Assembly: GCA_021234155.1 (NCBI GenBank)
Contig: JAJEKV010000049.1
Coordinates: 7,563,727 to 7,627,726, forward strand
Direction: 5' to 3'
Source: Isoetes taiwanensis
Lineage: Eukaryota; Streptophyta; Lycopodiopsida; Isoetales; Isoetaceae
DNA length: 64,000 bases
The notes under the pieces: generated by a model
The model's database searches: none
Seen by the model: the letters and a program-made list of their open reading frames with translations, nothing else
Told to the model about the DNA's origin: nothing
Part shown: one piece after another, positions 54,060-64,000 of the stretch
Layout of the letters: each line of letters begins with the position of its first letter
Position numbering within the stretch: the stretch's first letter is position 1
Program-made: the position numbers and the translations under genes

Positions 54060-57000
54060 CGATAAGGGAGATAGATGGACATGAACTTTTATAAGGGAGA
54101 CAGATATGATGAAGATCTTGTATATGATGAAGATCTGATAAGAGAGACAATGGACATGATAAGGGAGATCCTCCATGTTTTTAAAATCCTTCGTGTCTTG
54201 CTGTGCCTAGATGCACATGAAAAAAATAAATGATCCTCCAAAATTTATATGTTTTTAAGATCCTTCGCGTCTTGCTAAGCCTAGATGCACGTGAAAAAAA
54301 ATAAAAGATCCTTTGTCTTGCTGAGCGTCCTGCTCTACAGTAATATTCAATTAAAGATTCTTCAACCTTACTATTCAGTAACACAGTCTATTATCCATCA
54401 ATTAAGCCGCCCCCCTATCTACAGTAGTGTCTGCGTGCAACATGCTCAGAATATAATAAGAAGAGGGAAGATGGAGAATATAATAAATAATGAATTAAGC
54501 AACAAGATGATAGAAGTAGTCATGGTTTGGAGTTGAATGCTTATATCGCTTTCCAAAATAAGTAGTCATAGATAGGGTGTTTCTTGTTGTTATATGTTAT
54601 AGTGAGTTCCACCACACTTGGAAACTAGCCTACAAACTATGTCACTATTATTATTATACAAGAATTTGTCGCCCGCCCTTAAAATTGGCCCATTTGTGTT
54701 GTGCTTTTTAGTTTGTATTTTGCAAAAGATAAATGGAGTATGACGTTGACAATATAAGGAAAAAAAGGGTTAGTTTTTCTTATTATGGTATGTGGTCTAT
54801 CTTAACTTCATATATAATATGTGCTGCACTCAGAGCCCTGGAGTTGGCGACCTTGGGTACAACACCAACCATTACTCGAAATAATTCTCAAGGAATACAC
54901 CAGCTTTTTAAATTGTCCAATAGCCACGTCTAGCCAAGTTTATGTGTCCTAGATATTGTCAAACAACTAGAATTCATTTTTTTTTCAACATGGCATGTTT
55001 CCCAATGTTGCATGCATCAAAGGTTAAAATACTTGGAGCTATAGAATTAGAGGTAAAAGCTTCAAAATCAGATGCAAAAACTTCGAATGAGAGGTAGATG
55101 AGTCAGAATGCAAAGTATATCTAAGAATCAGAGGGAAAAACTTCAAAATGAGAGCTAAATTCGTCGAAAATGCGAGGTAAATCCGTTGGGAAAAAGAAAT
55201 TGCGCCAATGACATTTGAATTCTTTTGTCACATGATCCTATAGAAAGGGAAAGCTATAAGATTAAAAATTTAGTAGCAGATAGCTAAATGATTTGCAGAT
55301 CTCGGGCTACTTATGCTTATCCACTTCAAGCAAAGGTATTGTTTCCGATCTCTTGCATTTTAATTGTTTGCACTTGACTAATATCGATTCTTGCTATCAT
55401 AGCACAATCATTAGATGTGTCACAAAGTTCCCAACTTGCTCGCACTTGCAACATATTTCTCCTAAAAGTTATTGATGATGGAAAGCCAAAGTATCCATTG
55501 CTAGAGATTTTAATAACTTTTTCTAGAATCCTTGTGCGCCCAAAGAAGGTCTTGCTATTTATTTGCTTTTCTCCACTATGCAGCCACCTGAGGCCCTTGC
55601 AGTTTGCTATCAGGTTCTTTTTGTTGCTTTGGATGTTAGAGGATGGGAATATCTATCGCAAAGCGTTGTTGCCTTGTACTAGAGAGTAGATATTTAAGGA
55701 GATTCCTATGTCTTTGCCAAGCATTTGGAAGACCTGCTTTTGATTAGCCCTGCTTTTGATGACATTGATATAGGGAACTTCATATTACAAATTACATAGG
55801 CAAAAGAACATTAGCAGAACATGTAATTTCTGTAAAAAGTAATCAAACGTGCTTTTGACTAGTTTTCTTTTCTTTTTTTTTTAGCACACCAGCCCTATCG
55901 GGCCTACAACCTTTCTTGCAATTCTAGACTATCCACGTGTAATTTCCATGTCATGAAAATCTGAGGTGCCTTATTTTGCACCATCAGATCTTGGCTTTTG
56001 CAAATCTAAGGCCAGGGAAATTAGAAAATCTTCGAAAAATGGGCACGGAGATGGAAAGGGTCACGGAGTAATTTTCTTTTTGTCCTTTGAAGCTCTGCCG
56101 AAGAGCTTTTGGCGTGGCCCTAGCACATTGTGTTCTACTGTTCCTTTGCATCTCCATTCCGGAAAAATTTTAGAGCTCACTTCCTGATCATATCTTATGG
56201 CGTTAGTGGTTGCATCTCCTCAAACACTTCTATTTTTACTCATTCATTCGTTCTCGTTCATCAGTGTGGTTCTCTCAGAACACCTTCATTTTTGCGTGCT
56301 ATCTGTATTTTTCGCTATTGCTCTCGTATGGATAGAATGCAGTGGAAGAGCCTAGCCTTAATCCAACCTATTTGTCCCAGTAACTTTAGGGTTTTTTGCA
56401 ACCGGAAATTGTTCACAAATCGGCAACGGCTCAGGCATAGTTTCCACGGCTCAACCACAGTTTCCAGTGGCCGTTTCTATTATTCTTTTGCTGAAACCTG
56501 ATCTGCATATGGAGCTTTGGCTTATTGGAGTCAGTCATCAAAGGAATAGTGGAGTCGAAAGTTCATGATTTCTTTCTTTGCTTATTATGGCTGGTACAAC
56601 AGCAAGACAAGGGCACGAATCTTTGATAACGGTGTCGGGATTCAAGAATTCAAGCATGGGATGCAGTTTCCCATTGAGAAGCTCTTCAGATAAGTTTTGA
56701 TCTTGTCAAATTGTATTTACTTTAACAACATTTTGCTCACATTCAAGTCTTTTAAGTTACTGCATTTTGTTGATTGCATCCTTGGTATATCACAAAATTG
56801 TTTGTTGATCCATCCCCTTTTCATCATCTTAGCAATTTTAAAGGATAGGGGTATTATTATAATGCTTCTATTATAATGCTTCTACTGGCGTCTATTGTGA
56901 CCGAGATTCAGGCCTTTACTTCAGCATGCGGGCTTATAGTTGAGAAAAGTAAGAACTTGGACTGTATACAAGCACCATTTAGAACTTATGGTTGTGCTGT

Positions 57001-57690
57001 GGTGCTGAGGTCCCTGAATTCTAAGTGGGAAAGTCTTTGTGTTAGCGAAATATGCTTGAGAAAGTGCTTGATAGAGAAATGCAACAAGGAAATGCCAAAC
57101 TGACTAAGTTGTGGTTCTGAGGTCCCTGAATTCTCAGTGATGGGCAATTAGTATTGTAAGGAACTCCTACTGTCTTGTCTCCTGTGAAATGATTGCAGGA
57201 TACATGAACAACAAATTTATCATGTACTCTATGGCCTCTTTATCATGTACTCTATGACCTATGTTTAATCAGGTATATAAAATTGTGTCTTATTGTAACA
57301 GTCAGTTCGTAAAAATCCTATTGTATGCTATATTTGCATTAGCTGGCTTTGTACTCTATGATAGAAGGCAGATCTGAGATAGATTGTGATAGCGTGCAGG
57401 CTTGCACCCCATCCCTTTAGGAATATCTAACTTTCTTATCTTTATTATGTGCCTCTAATGATTTGGTTATTTTTCTAAACTGCCACAGTTTATGCATATC
57501 CAGGCTATTCTATTATGTGCAAAGTTGTGGATTGCAGCACTTTCAGAAACATGCAACAAGCCTAATATAAAGGAAGGATATGTTTCATATAGACATGTTT
57601 TACTAGCTTATGTGCAGCTGTTATATGCTTATAGATATGTTATACCAGTTGTGGATTGCAGCACTTTCAGAAATATGATAGCAAGAAGTG
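54060..57690. other. Gene-poor stretch with one exon-like segment
   Basis: Mostly AT-rich with short frames. Near 56586-56692 a segment reads GWYNSKTRARIFDNGV and IQEFKHGMQFPIEKLFR before a GATAAG donor-like site. It is protein-like but unassigned. A repeated GATCCTTCG(T/C)GTCTTGCT(G/A)(T/A)G motif occurs at 54187 and 54260. No gene can be supported. Confidence 0.4.
57523..57673. repeat. 27-bp direct repeat before the U2-like segment
   Basis: AGTTGTGGATTGCAGCACTT followed by TCAGAAA occurs at 57523-57549 and 57647-57673, 124 bases apart, with looser similarity between the flanks (TATAGA(C/T)ATGTT). It lies within 35 bases of the U2-like start. Confidence 0.8.
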
Positions 57691-57705
57691 AAACAAGGAG
57701 GAGTC

Positions 57706-57810
57706 ATGCCTTTCTCGGCCTTTTGGCTAAGATCGTGTAGTATATCTTCTTATCAGTTTCATAGCTGATATGGCATCCATCAGACCCAATGCTACTAATC
57801 TAATTTGGTG
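57706..57810 (+). ncRNA. U2 snRNA-like sequence, probably a pseudogene
   Basis: ATGCCTTTCTCGGCCTTTTG, GCTAAGATC, GTGTAGTATA and CTTATCAGTTTCATAGCTGATATG follow the order of the 5' 65 bases of U2 snRNA (stem I, branch-site-pairing GUAGUA at 57737-57742, stem IIa). Short deletions flank GUAGUA, the second half diverges, and only a weak AATTTGG Sm-like site is present. No plant upstream sequence element (RTCCCACATCG) or TATA box is seen at the expected distance, so it is most likely a non-functional or truncated copy. Confidence 0.75.
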
Positions 57811-58054
57811 TGGATTGTGAGCCTGTCGTGGATCAAAGATAGACTTAACCATTGTGATGCCCTCTTAGAACTTAGAACATTCTATCCAATTGATTGGAGA
57901 CACATTTCAAGTTCCTAACAAATTGCAAACAAGCTGCTAACGTAACAAAGGGTTGCTCTATGGAGCAGAATCGGACAGACGAATCAGGAACACAATACAA
58001 TTTCATCCACATGTATGAATGTGCAAGTAGCTGAAAAGATTATTGTCCCTCATC

Positions 58055-58308
58055 AACACTGTTCCTGAAGGTCTCAATATTGCAGTAAAAAATGGAAAAG
58101 TTTGTGCTCCAACAACACTGTTCCTGAAGGTCTCAATATTGCAGTAAAAAATGGAAAAGTTTGTGCTCCAACTCATACTGATTTGTGATGATAGAGGTGC
58201 ATTTCATGAATATTGTGTCTTAATATTGCAGTAAAAAATGGAAAAGTTTGTGCTCCAACTCATACTGATTTGTGATGATAGAGGTGCATTTCATGAATAT
58301 TGTGTCTT
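58055..58308. repeat. Nested tandem duplications (59 bp and 87 bp)
   Basis: AACACTGTTCCTGAAGGTCT begins at 58055 and 58114 (59-bp period). A longer unit beginning AATATTGCAGTAAAAAATGG then repeats from 58135 and 58222 (87-bp period) up to TATTGTGTCTT. Units are essentially identical, so two successive recent duplications have overlapped. Confidence 0.92.
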
Positions 58309-58309
58309 T

Positions 58310-59180
58310 TATATCATGAATATGCAGTAATCTATCATTTACTTATGTTGCTTTATTTATTGCACACCATGAAGGGTAAACATTTGCTATTATGTTGTTC
58401 TATCTGGCTAGTATAAAGAATAGTGACAATAGAGATAAAAGGGCAGAAGCTTGACAATAGAAATAAAAGGGCAAAGCTTCTGCAACATTATGCTATTAAC
58501 ACCATATGTTAACTGTTCCCATTTGTAGAAACCAAGACCTAGAGCACAACATATGCCCCAACTATTTGTTCATCCTTAGCCAGCTTGTTTATCTTTCAAG
58601 CCCTGTTTCTTGTGGCAGCCATAATGGCCACTACATCTATTTGTGAATAGAGCGAAATATATTTGATGAAAAAAATGCTAAGCAAATGTGTCGTATTCTA
58701 AGTTATCCAAGTAGCACTTCCTCAACCAAATTCCATGTGGCAGACTTCAATGTCGAATGGGCTCCATCCTTCTTAGAGTTCAATCTGTCAATCTGTAGAC
58801 ATGGTTAGAATTTAAGATTTCATGGTTCATGCACGAAGAAGCTTGCATGTTGTGCCACAAAAAAGAAAAGATCATTTCATTTTAACCCAATAAGCTGCAA
58901 TTGCATGGACCCTCATGCATTTGAACAAGAAGAAATGTTACATTAGATAACACCATTTTTTAAACAAACAATGCTTTGGAGGTATAAAGATGGAGGCATA
59001 TTCTCTTGATCCTTTTGAAGAACTTATAGGCAGCTGCATATTTGTTTGCTCTTTAATATATCCACTTACAAGTACTCTTCTTCCAACAGGAACGTTTCTA
59101 GCATCATCCTCAGAACGTTTTCTGTCAACCTATCTAGAAATCCCAGGATAATTCGACAAGCCTAAATCTACTACCAAGCC
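58310..59180. other. Intergenic stretch, nothing recognised
   Basis: AT-rich, short frames only. A short duplication of GACAATAGA(G/A)ATAAAAGGGC is at 58425-58475. Confidence 0.5.
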
Positions 59181-59260
59181 TTCACCAGTTTGGCCTTGCT
59201 AAAGCCTTCTGGTGTGCCTTTTGCTGGTTCTTTTTTCTTTTTTCTTTATCTTTTTTTTTT

Positions 59261-59337
59261 TCATTTTCATTTTCATTTTCATTTTCATTTTCATTTTCAT
59301 TTTCATTTTCATTTTCATTTTCATTTTCATTTTCATT
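59261..59337. repeat. (CATTTT)n microsatellite
   Basis: About 13 uninterrupted TCATTT hexamers. They also produce repetitive FHFHFH and FIFIFI reading frames that are not genes. Confidence 0.95.
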
Positions 59338-59383
59338 CTCCATCACAATGGGTGCCATGCACTTCGGATTTCAAGATCCTGTA

Positions 59384-60830
59384 TTAATGGTTCACCCTCC
59401 TTCTCTTATTATCTTTACCACTTTTGTAATTTGGATTCATACGATATGGACGTTGACGGACTGGATTAGCTCCACTAACTAAGAGAATTCTATGTACACG
59501 CAACTCTGGGTCTATTCCCACCATGTCACGGTATGTCCAAGCAAACACATCCCTAAATTCTCCAAAGAGCCTAAAATAATTTTCTCTCCTCGCCAACAAT
59601 GGATGCACTAATTATTATCATTTTAGGGTATGTATCTGTGCTTAAATTCAGCTCTTCGACTCTTTCAAAGGTTCTACGATAACCATTCCACTATCCACAA
59701 TAGTGTCCATCCATTCTTCAATCTATTCACGTGCCGTAAATTGCAGATACGGTGGAAGCTGCATTAAGTCATATGCATCATTTTTAACATGGACTATTCC
59801 AGCATCCATCTCTTCTCCAACTCCTCATCATCATATTCCAACTCCTCATTTGCATCACTTGAGTTGGTATTACTATCACTATCTTCTCCTCTTTCCTTAT
59901 ATATAAATTTTTGAGGTTGTATATGCACTTGCAACTGGATAATATTGTTCCCATCACCAATTTGTAATAACCCTGTGGACTAGTCATGCTTTGCAGATGC
60001 TTGCATCTTGCTCTCGTCTTCTCCATGTTTATTGCCTAGTCTCTATACCATAAATAGGGTGAGAAGGACTTGGTTCTTTTCCCTTGGGATTTTGCTCCGA
60101 TTCTAATTTACAAGGACTATGTTCTTGATCATGTAAGCCTTGGTTTGACATATGCCAAAAATAGGTTGATAATGCGTTCTCTTGGACTTGGACATCTAGG
60201 AGCTATGTGACCCAATTCTCTGGATCTCTAGCATTTAGGAAGTGGCCTATTTCTTCTAAAATTCTTGGTTGTTGTGTTGTTGGATTAGTAGTATAAATTG
60301 GTATAGAATTTCCACAGCTTAATTGTACATGATAGGTTTGATATTGAGTTTGGTTAAACGATTGGTTATTTTTTCCTCTATTTTTCAAGTAAAAACAATT
60401 TTCAATAGAATGATTATGACGGCCACAATTTCGGCACTTGAGGGTAGGCTAGAAGTCTGCTGGAGTTGCACATTCAGAAGGCATATGCCTGCACCCCTTG
60501 CTCCCTAATCCAATTTAGTTGAAGATTGACTATTTATTTAGTCAAAGAACCTACTAAATCTTCTTTTACTTTCGCTAATTCTGTTATGAAATTACTAAAC
60601 TAGAAGATGCTATTAAACTAGCATCCAGTTGGGAACAAGCAAGAATGTCTATGGCACGTTAATACCAACCTGGTATGGTTATGCCCCTTGGTACAATATC
60701 CTATATCAAGAGGTAATCCATTTGTAAAATAGCGTACTTGGTCTTCATCAAAAGGAGTAGGAATTTTCTTAGCCAACGATCTATGAAATCTTATAATGTA
60801 GCTTTGCAGGCTTTCATTGGGAAGCATACC
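59384..60830 (-). mobile_element. Ty3/gypsy remnant 2 (Athila/Tat-like)
   Basis: Minus-strand order: a Gag piece at 60618-60827 (LPNESLQSYIIRFHRSLAKK, the SLxxYxxRF signature), a CCHC knuckle at 60395-60436 (CRNCGRHNHSIENC, all four ligands present), a Gln/Asn-rich linker, and at 59384-59608 the start of pol (YFRLFGEFRDVFAWTYRDMV and GANPVRQRPYRMNP). The FxDVFAWxYxDMxGIDP wording is that of Athila/Tat-like elements, not of the chromovirus at 11-24 kb. Protease is unrecognisable. The copy is a fragment with no LTR seen. Confidence 0.8.
60395..60436 (-). other. CCHC zinc knuckle of Ty3 remnant 2
   Basis: CRNC-GRHN-HSIENC gives C-x2-C-x4-H-x4-C exactly, followed by FYLKNR. It is the best preserved motif of this fragment. 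Confidence 0.88.
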
Positions 60831-60844
60831 TGTTACTGTTCAGT

Positions 60845-60990
60845 TTTTTCTCTCGAAAACCCTCCGAGATGGGTTTTTTTAAATCCTAGCAGTAATATGC
60901 TTGTTGTATTCCTTGTTTGGGTCCCATAGGCCAATTTGTCTCCTCAGACGATAAAAACGAATTCAACTCATTTCAATTCTCATTATCTTA
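60845..60990 (+). repeat. LINE 3' tail T3
   Basis: TTTTTTCTCTCGAAAACCCT, then AATCCTAGCAGTAATATGCTT, CTTGTTTGGGTCCCATAGGC, CAATTTGTCTCCTCAGACG, ATAAAA and a TTCAA/TTTCAA-type tail. It matches the last ~120 bases of LINE-B but has no coding part, so it is a severely 5'-truncated insertion or a short non-autonomous element. It lies within 20 bases of the upstream end of Ty3 remnant 2. Confidence 0.8.
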
Positions 60991-61046
60991 CCACTTTTAT
61001 AATATTTAGCCCACTCCTACTTAACGGTTATAGGGCCTCTCAACGC

Positions 61047-61237
61047 CTACTACAAGGGTATTTCCTCCCACACGGGGTTTTTTTCATCCCAGTAGTAGAG
61101 ACACATTGTACAGGGTTTCTGTGGTTTTATTTTGTGTTTGAAAACTTTTCGCTAGATTGTAAAACCGTCTCATAGGCCAGTTGGCCTCCGTGCACGTTAA
61201 AATATACTTCCTTCCTTCCTTCCTTCCTTCCTTCCTT
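61047..61237 (+). repeat. LINE 3' tail T4 with (TTCC)n
   Basis: TACTACAAGGGTATTTCCTC, CATCCCAGTAGTAG, then CGTCTCATAGGCCAGTTGGC, CTCCGTGCACGTTAAAA and a (CTTC)n run at 61207-61237. It is the same tail layout as T1-T3, again without coding sequence, and about 60 bases from T3. Confidence 0.78.
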
Positions 61238-61239
61238 CT

Positions 61240-61765
61240 TAGCCTCGGGCGGCACACATGCGTTAGGATGAAAAGTTCTAGATAAGCACACCTATTAGCC
61301 CCAAGCCATCAATCCTGTGCAAGCGCCTACAAATAATTAGATGGTTCTAGCCTGGCGGTTGCAATATGAATCCAGCTTAAATGCAATTATACCTTTTCTA
61401 GAACAATTCTATAGTCATCTCGTGACTACGCATCTTTGTAACCAAATCCATTTTATCTCTTATATATCCATGATCTTTCTCATTAGCACATGTCTTAACA
61501 AAAAATAAATAGATACAAACGATCACACCTGTCATCCTCAGATTTCGTATATTCTTCTCTCTCTATGATTTGACTTCATTTTGTACACAAAATATTAGTA
61601 ATTACACTAGAAAACAAGTAATTTAAACAAAATTTAAAAAAAAACTACCCCCTTGGATATACTACAATAGAGCTATTATGTGTATCAGGTAAGATTGGCT
61701 TTCTTACTTCTGACACTTTTAGTACGATAACTTATTCTCGTGATATAAAAGACTGCCTTCCTTTT
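61240..61765. other. Spacer, nothing recognised
   Basis: AT-rich between the LINE tail T4 and the third Ty3 fragment. It may be the 3' remains of that element, but no integrase is left. Confidence 0.45.
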
Positions 61766-63125
61766 TTAAATGCTTGAAGGTTTTTTTTTTCGTTGTCTGC
61801 CCTTGTGTTCTTGCAAAGACTTAGCCCATACATACTTAAATTCCATGCTTGAAGGAATGGCTTCCTCTATCTTCTTACTGAATTCACTTGACAAGATGGA
61901 GATGGCATTGCAACGTACTCGAGTCTCTAGTGGCTGTCGAGAAAGCGCGTCAGCAACCACAATTAAGTTTGAGGAGGGGTTCCATCTTAATATACTGGAG
62001 GTTCTGTTGGTTAGTATTCAACTAAAATTTCATGCCAAGTAAGTAGTGCTTCTACATATGAAGAACTCTTACAACTGCTAGATGCTCTTGATCGTGTTTT
62101 GGATAGTTGTTTGGCATCATTCATCTTCTTGGAGTCGTTGGCCACTACTCTTCCCTCTTGCATGAGGACTCCTCCCGTTGCGGTCTTGCTTACATTTGTT
62201 GCTACCAACTTATCCTTGGGTCTGGTAGGGTCAGCACTGGTGCTGTGGAGGCTTCGTTCAGCTTGTCAATAGAAGTTTGAACATTCTAAATCCAATGTGC
62301 AACCTAAGTTTTGACTTTCTAGTGCTTAGTGAGGTCTAATCGAGGTGCTGCCCACTTAGCTAATTTCTTCACAAAATTCTTATAATACTCTGCAAGATCC
62401 AAAAAGCTTCTTAGTTCCAATACATTCTGCGATGCTGGCCAAATTGCTTCAATCTTGGATGGATTAGTGGGGATTCCCTCTACTGATATGACATGACTTA
62501 AATACTCCGAAGTGGCACTTTGAAAGCTTGCCAAAAAGGTGGTGTCGTCTCAATTTTTCCAACAGCCTTCTCAAGTGGACCGCCATTGACTTGATGTAGA
62601 TGAGGATGTCGTTGAAGAAAATGATGATGAACTCATCCAAGTATGAAGGTTTCGGAAGCATTTCATAGACCAAAGAGCATTATCATGAATTGACAGTGCC
62701 CATACCATATTCTAAAGGCGGTCTTATAGATGTCTTCCTCCTTTATCCTTATTTGATGGTGCTCGGATCTTAAGTCTACCTTGGAGAAGAGTTTAGCTCC
62801 TTGGAGCTGGACTATCAAGACATCTGCCCTTGGCAAGACATACTTGTTCTTAATTGTCTGCTTGTTGAGTTGTCAATAGTCTATGCACATTCTCAAACTT
62901 CCATTTTTTTCTTCATGAAGAGGATGGGTGTCCTGAAGGATGACACACTAGGTCGAATAAATTCAAGCTCAAGCAACTCCTTCAATTGCTTCTTGAGTTC
63001 TGCCGCTCGGGAGTGCTCATTCTATAAGGAGCTTTGCTGGTTGGTTTTGCATCTAATGCAAGAGTGATTTCACACCCTAAGCCTCTATAGGGCGGAAGCT
63101 CTCAAGTTTCATCTGGAATTATATC
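61766..63125 (-). mobile_element. Ty3/gypsy remnant 3 (relative of the chromovirus)
   Basis: Minus-strand pieces in pol order: a [19 protein letters not shown] segment and FIRPSVSSF near 62960-63010; RT with [17 protein letters not shown] near 62720-62770; IIIFFNDILIYIKS at 62590-62640 (first D of the DD box changed to N); SFLDLAEYYKNFVKKLAK (62340-62420); RNase H with [20 protein letters not shown] near 62160-62205 (catalytic D changed to N); and VADALSRQPLETRVRCNAIS at 61900-61957. The wording is very close to the element at 19.3-20.6 kb. Stops and frame changes are frequent. Integrase and LTRs were not found. Confidence 0.85.
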
Positions 63126-63179
63126 ATGAAACTCCTTGATTAGCTTAGCAATTGGCCTCGGCAACCGTTCCCATTAGAG

Positions 63180-64000
63180 GAAAAATGAGATCACATTTTG
63201 TCCCATTAAGGGATGCTTAAAATGCCATGTCAGCTTTTTAAACTGTCCAATAAGAGAAGAGCTCCAGTATATCTCATTCCAGTATTATGTGGCAGCCTGT
63301 AATTAATGCAGCTGCAACTAACTTCTGTAGTGTCATTTTTTCATTATAACTTTTGATCCAGAACTCCGATTCAAAAACTTTTTGTAGCAATGGGTTCGTC
63401 TTCACAAGATCTATCTAGTGATAACCCATTCATACATCTTTTATGATATAAATATATAAGAAATAAGCAAAAAATCATATTTTTTTAAGGTTAACGCATA
63501 TGACCATATTGAAATATATCATAACCATATATCATTGGAAAGATCTTTTCATTCCGCATCTAATGCAACAAACGCCGCAACATTTTGACAAGTGGATCAA
63601 AAGTTATGGGGGAATAACAACAACAATGAAGTTGTTGGTGCTGCATTAATTGCAGTTAATAGAGGGTAGCCATTCCATTGGAGGATTCTTATGGGGATGA
63701 AATGAGATCTCAAATTTCCTCTAATGAAAGTCGCATCTTCCTTCTTACTCTTGCGATTGGGGTCGACGACTTCTAGCTTAAGAATGTATGTGGCCTCATC
63801 TCTTTAATATACGTACCTAGCTTTTTGGTTGACATCATTGCATGACTGAAATGACTTTCGTATCTTTGATTGTAAAGTGCTTGAAGTACTAGGATGGATA
63901 TTTCTTACTTATGGAAATCCATTATTGGTTAGCCTGCTTTGAATAATCGACTACGAGGTCATACTTGCCCATTCCTAACTTTGCTCTGCTTAAGCTAGTA
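63180..64000. other. Right-end stretch without recognised gene
   Basis: AT-rich. No coding frame of note. It might be part of the element to which remnant 3 belongs, but no gag motif is visible. Confidence 0.4.

Noticed and set aside
59190-59469. Frames with long FHFHFH or FIFIFI runs
   Set aside because: They are translations of the (CATTTT)n microsatellite.

Overview
The window is plant nuclear DNA, most likely from a land plant with a large, repeat-rich genome. The evidence is a Ty3/gypsy element primed by initiator tRNA-Met and ending in a chromodomain, intron-containing relatives of plant nuclear genes (UBA3/ECR1, a HemK/PrmC-type methyltransferase, an F-box/SNF2 ATPase), a U2 snRNA-like segment and several retrotransposon lineages. 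There are no operons or other bacterial features. The non-L1 LINE family and the overall style would suit a fern, lycophyte, bryophyte or gymnosperm better than a compact angiosperm, but I cannot name the species.

Layout. 1-5.1 kb is gene-poor, A-rich DNA with several local tandem duplications, bracketed by two copies of a TATA-containing direct repeat. 5.15-7.52 kb is a decayed non-LTR element (LINE-A). 7.5-8.87 kb is microsatellite and minisatellite. 8.87-10.48 kb is a broken coiled-coil ORF split by an 810-bp terminal-inverted-repeat element. 10.5-11.1 kb is a possible two-exon Ole e 1-like gene. 11.24-24.36 kb is one complete-ended Ty3/gypsy chromovirus with 1.6-kb LTRs, a TGTTT target duplication and an unusual ~4.9-kb tract of unrecognised coding-like DNA between primer site and gag. 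25.6-26.06 kb is an unrecognised broken ORF. 26.3-29.9 kb is LINE-B, of the same broad type as LINE-A. 31.5-34.86 kb (minus) is an eight-exon UBA3/ECR1 gene with several lesions. 36.7-38.5 kb is an L1-type LINE with a poly(A) tail. 38.5-41.2 kb holds coiled-coil, PHD/RING-like and FCP1-like phosphatase remnants. 42.1-42.6 kb (minus) is a small acidic gene, and 43.2-45.9 kb (minus) a decayed gene of a plant family I cannot name. 47.5-48.2 kb is a partial HemK/PrmC methyltransferase, and 48.6-49.85 kb an F-box/SNF2 ATPase fragment. 50.55-51.9 kb (minus) is a LINE copy carrying only ORF1 and a 3' tail. 53.4-54.05 kb (minus) is a secreted cysteine-rich repeat protein gene with a TATA box. 57.7 kb holds U2-like sequence. 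59.4-63.1 kb (minus) holds two more Ty3/gypsy fragments.

Genes and lesions. Almost every recognisable coding region carries frameshifts or single in-frame stops although splice sites and domain residues survive. Either this is a gene graveyard or the consensus has residual indel errors, and these cannot be separated from one sequence. The transposons are the main architects: six loci from different places end in the same short LINE 3' tail, implying one trans-acting LINE machinery. The most novel candidates are the four-cysteine-per-20-residue secreted protein, the ORF1-only half-LINE and the extra coding tract of the chromovirus.
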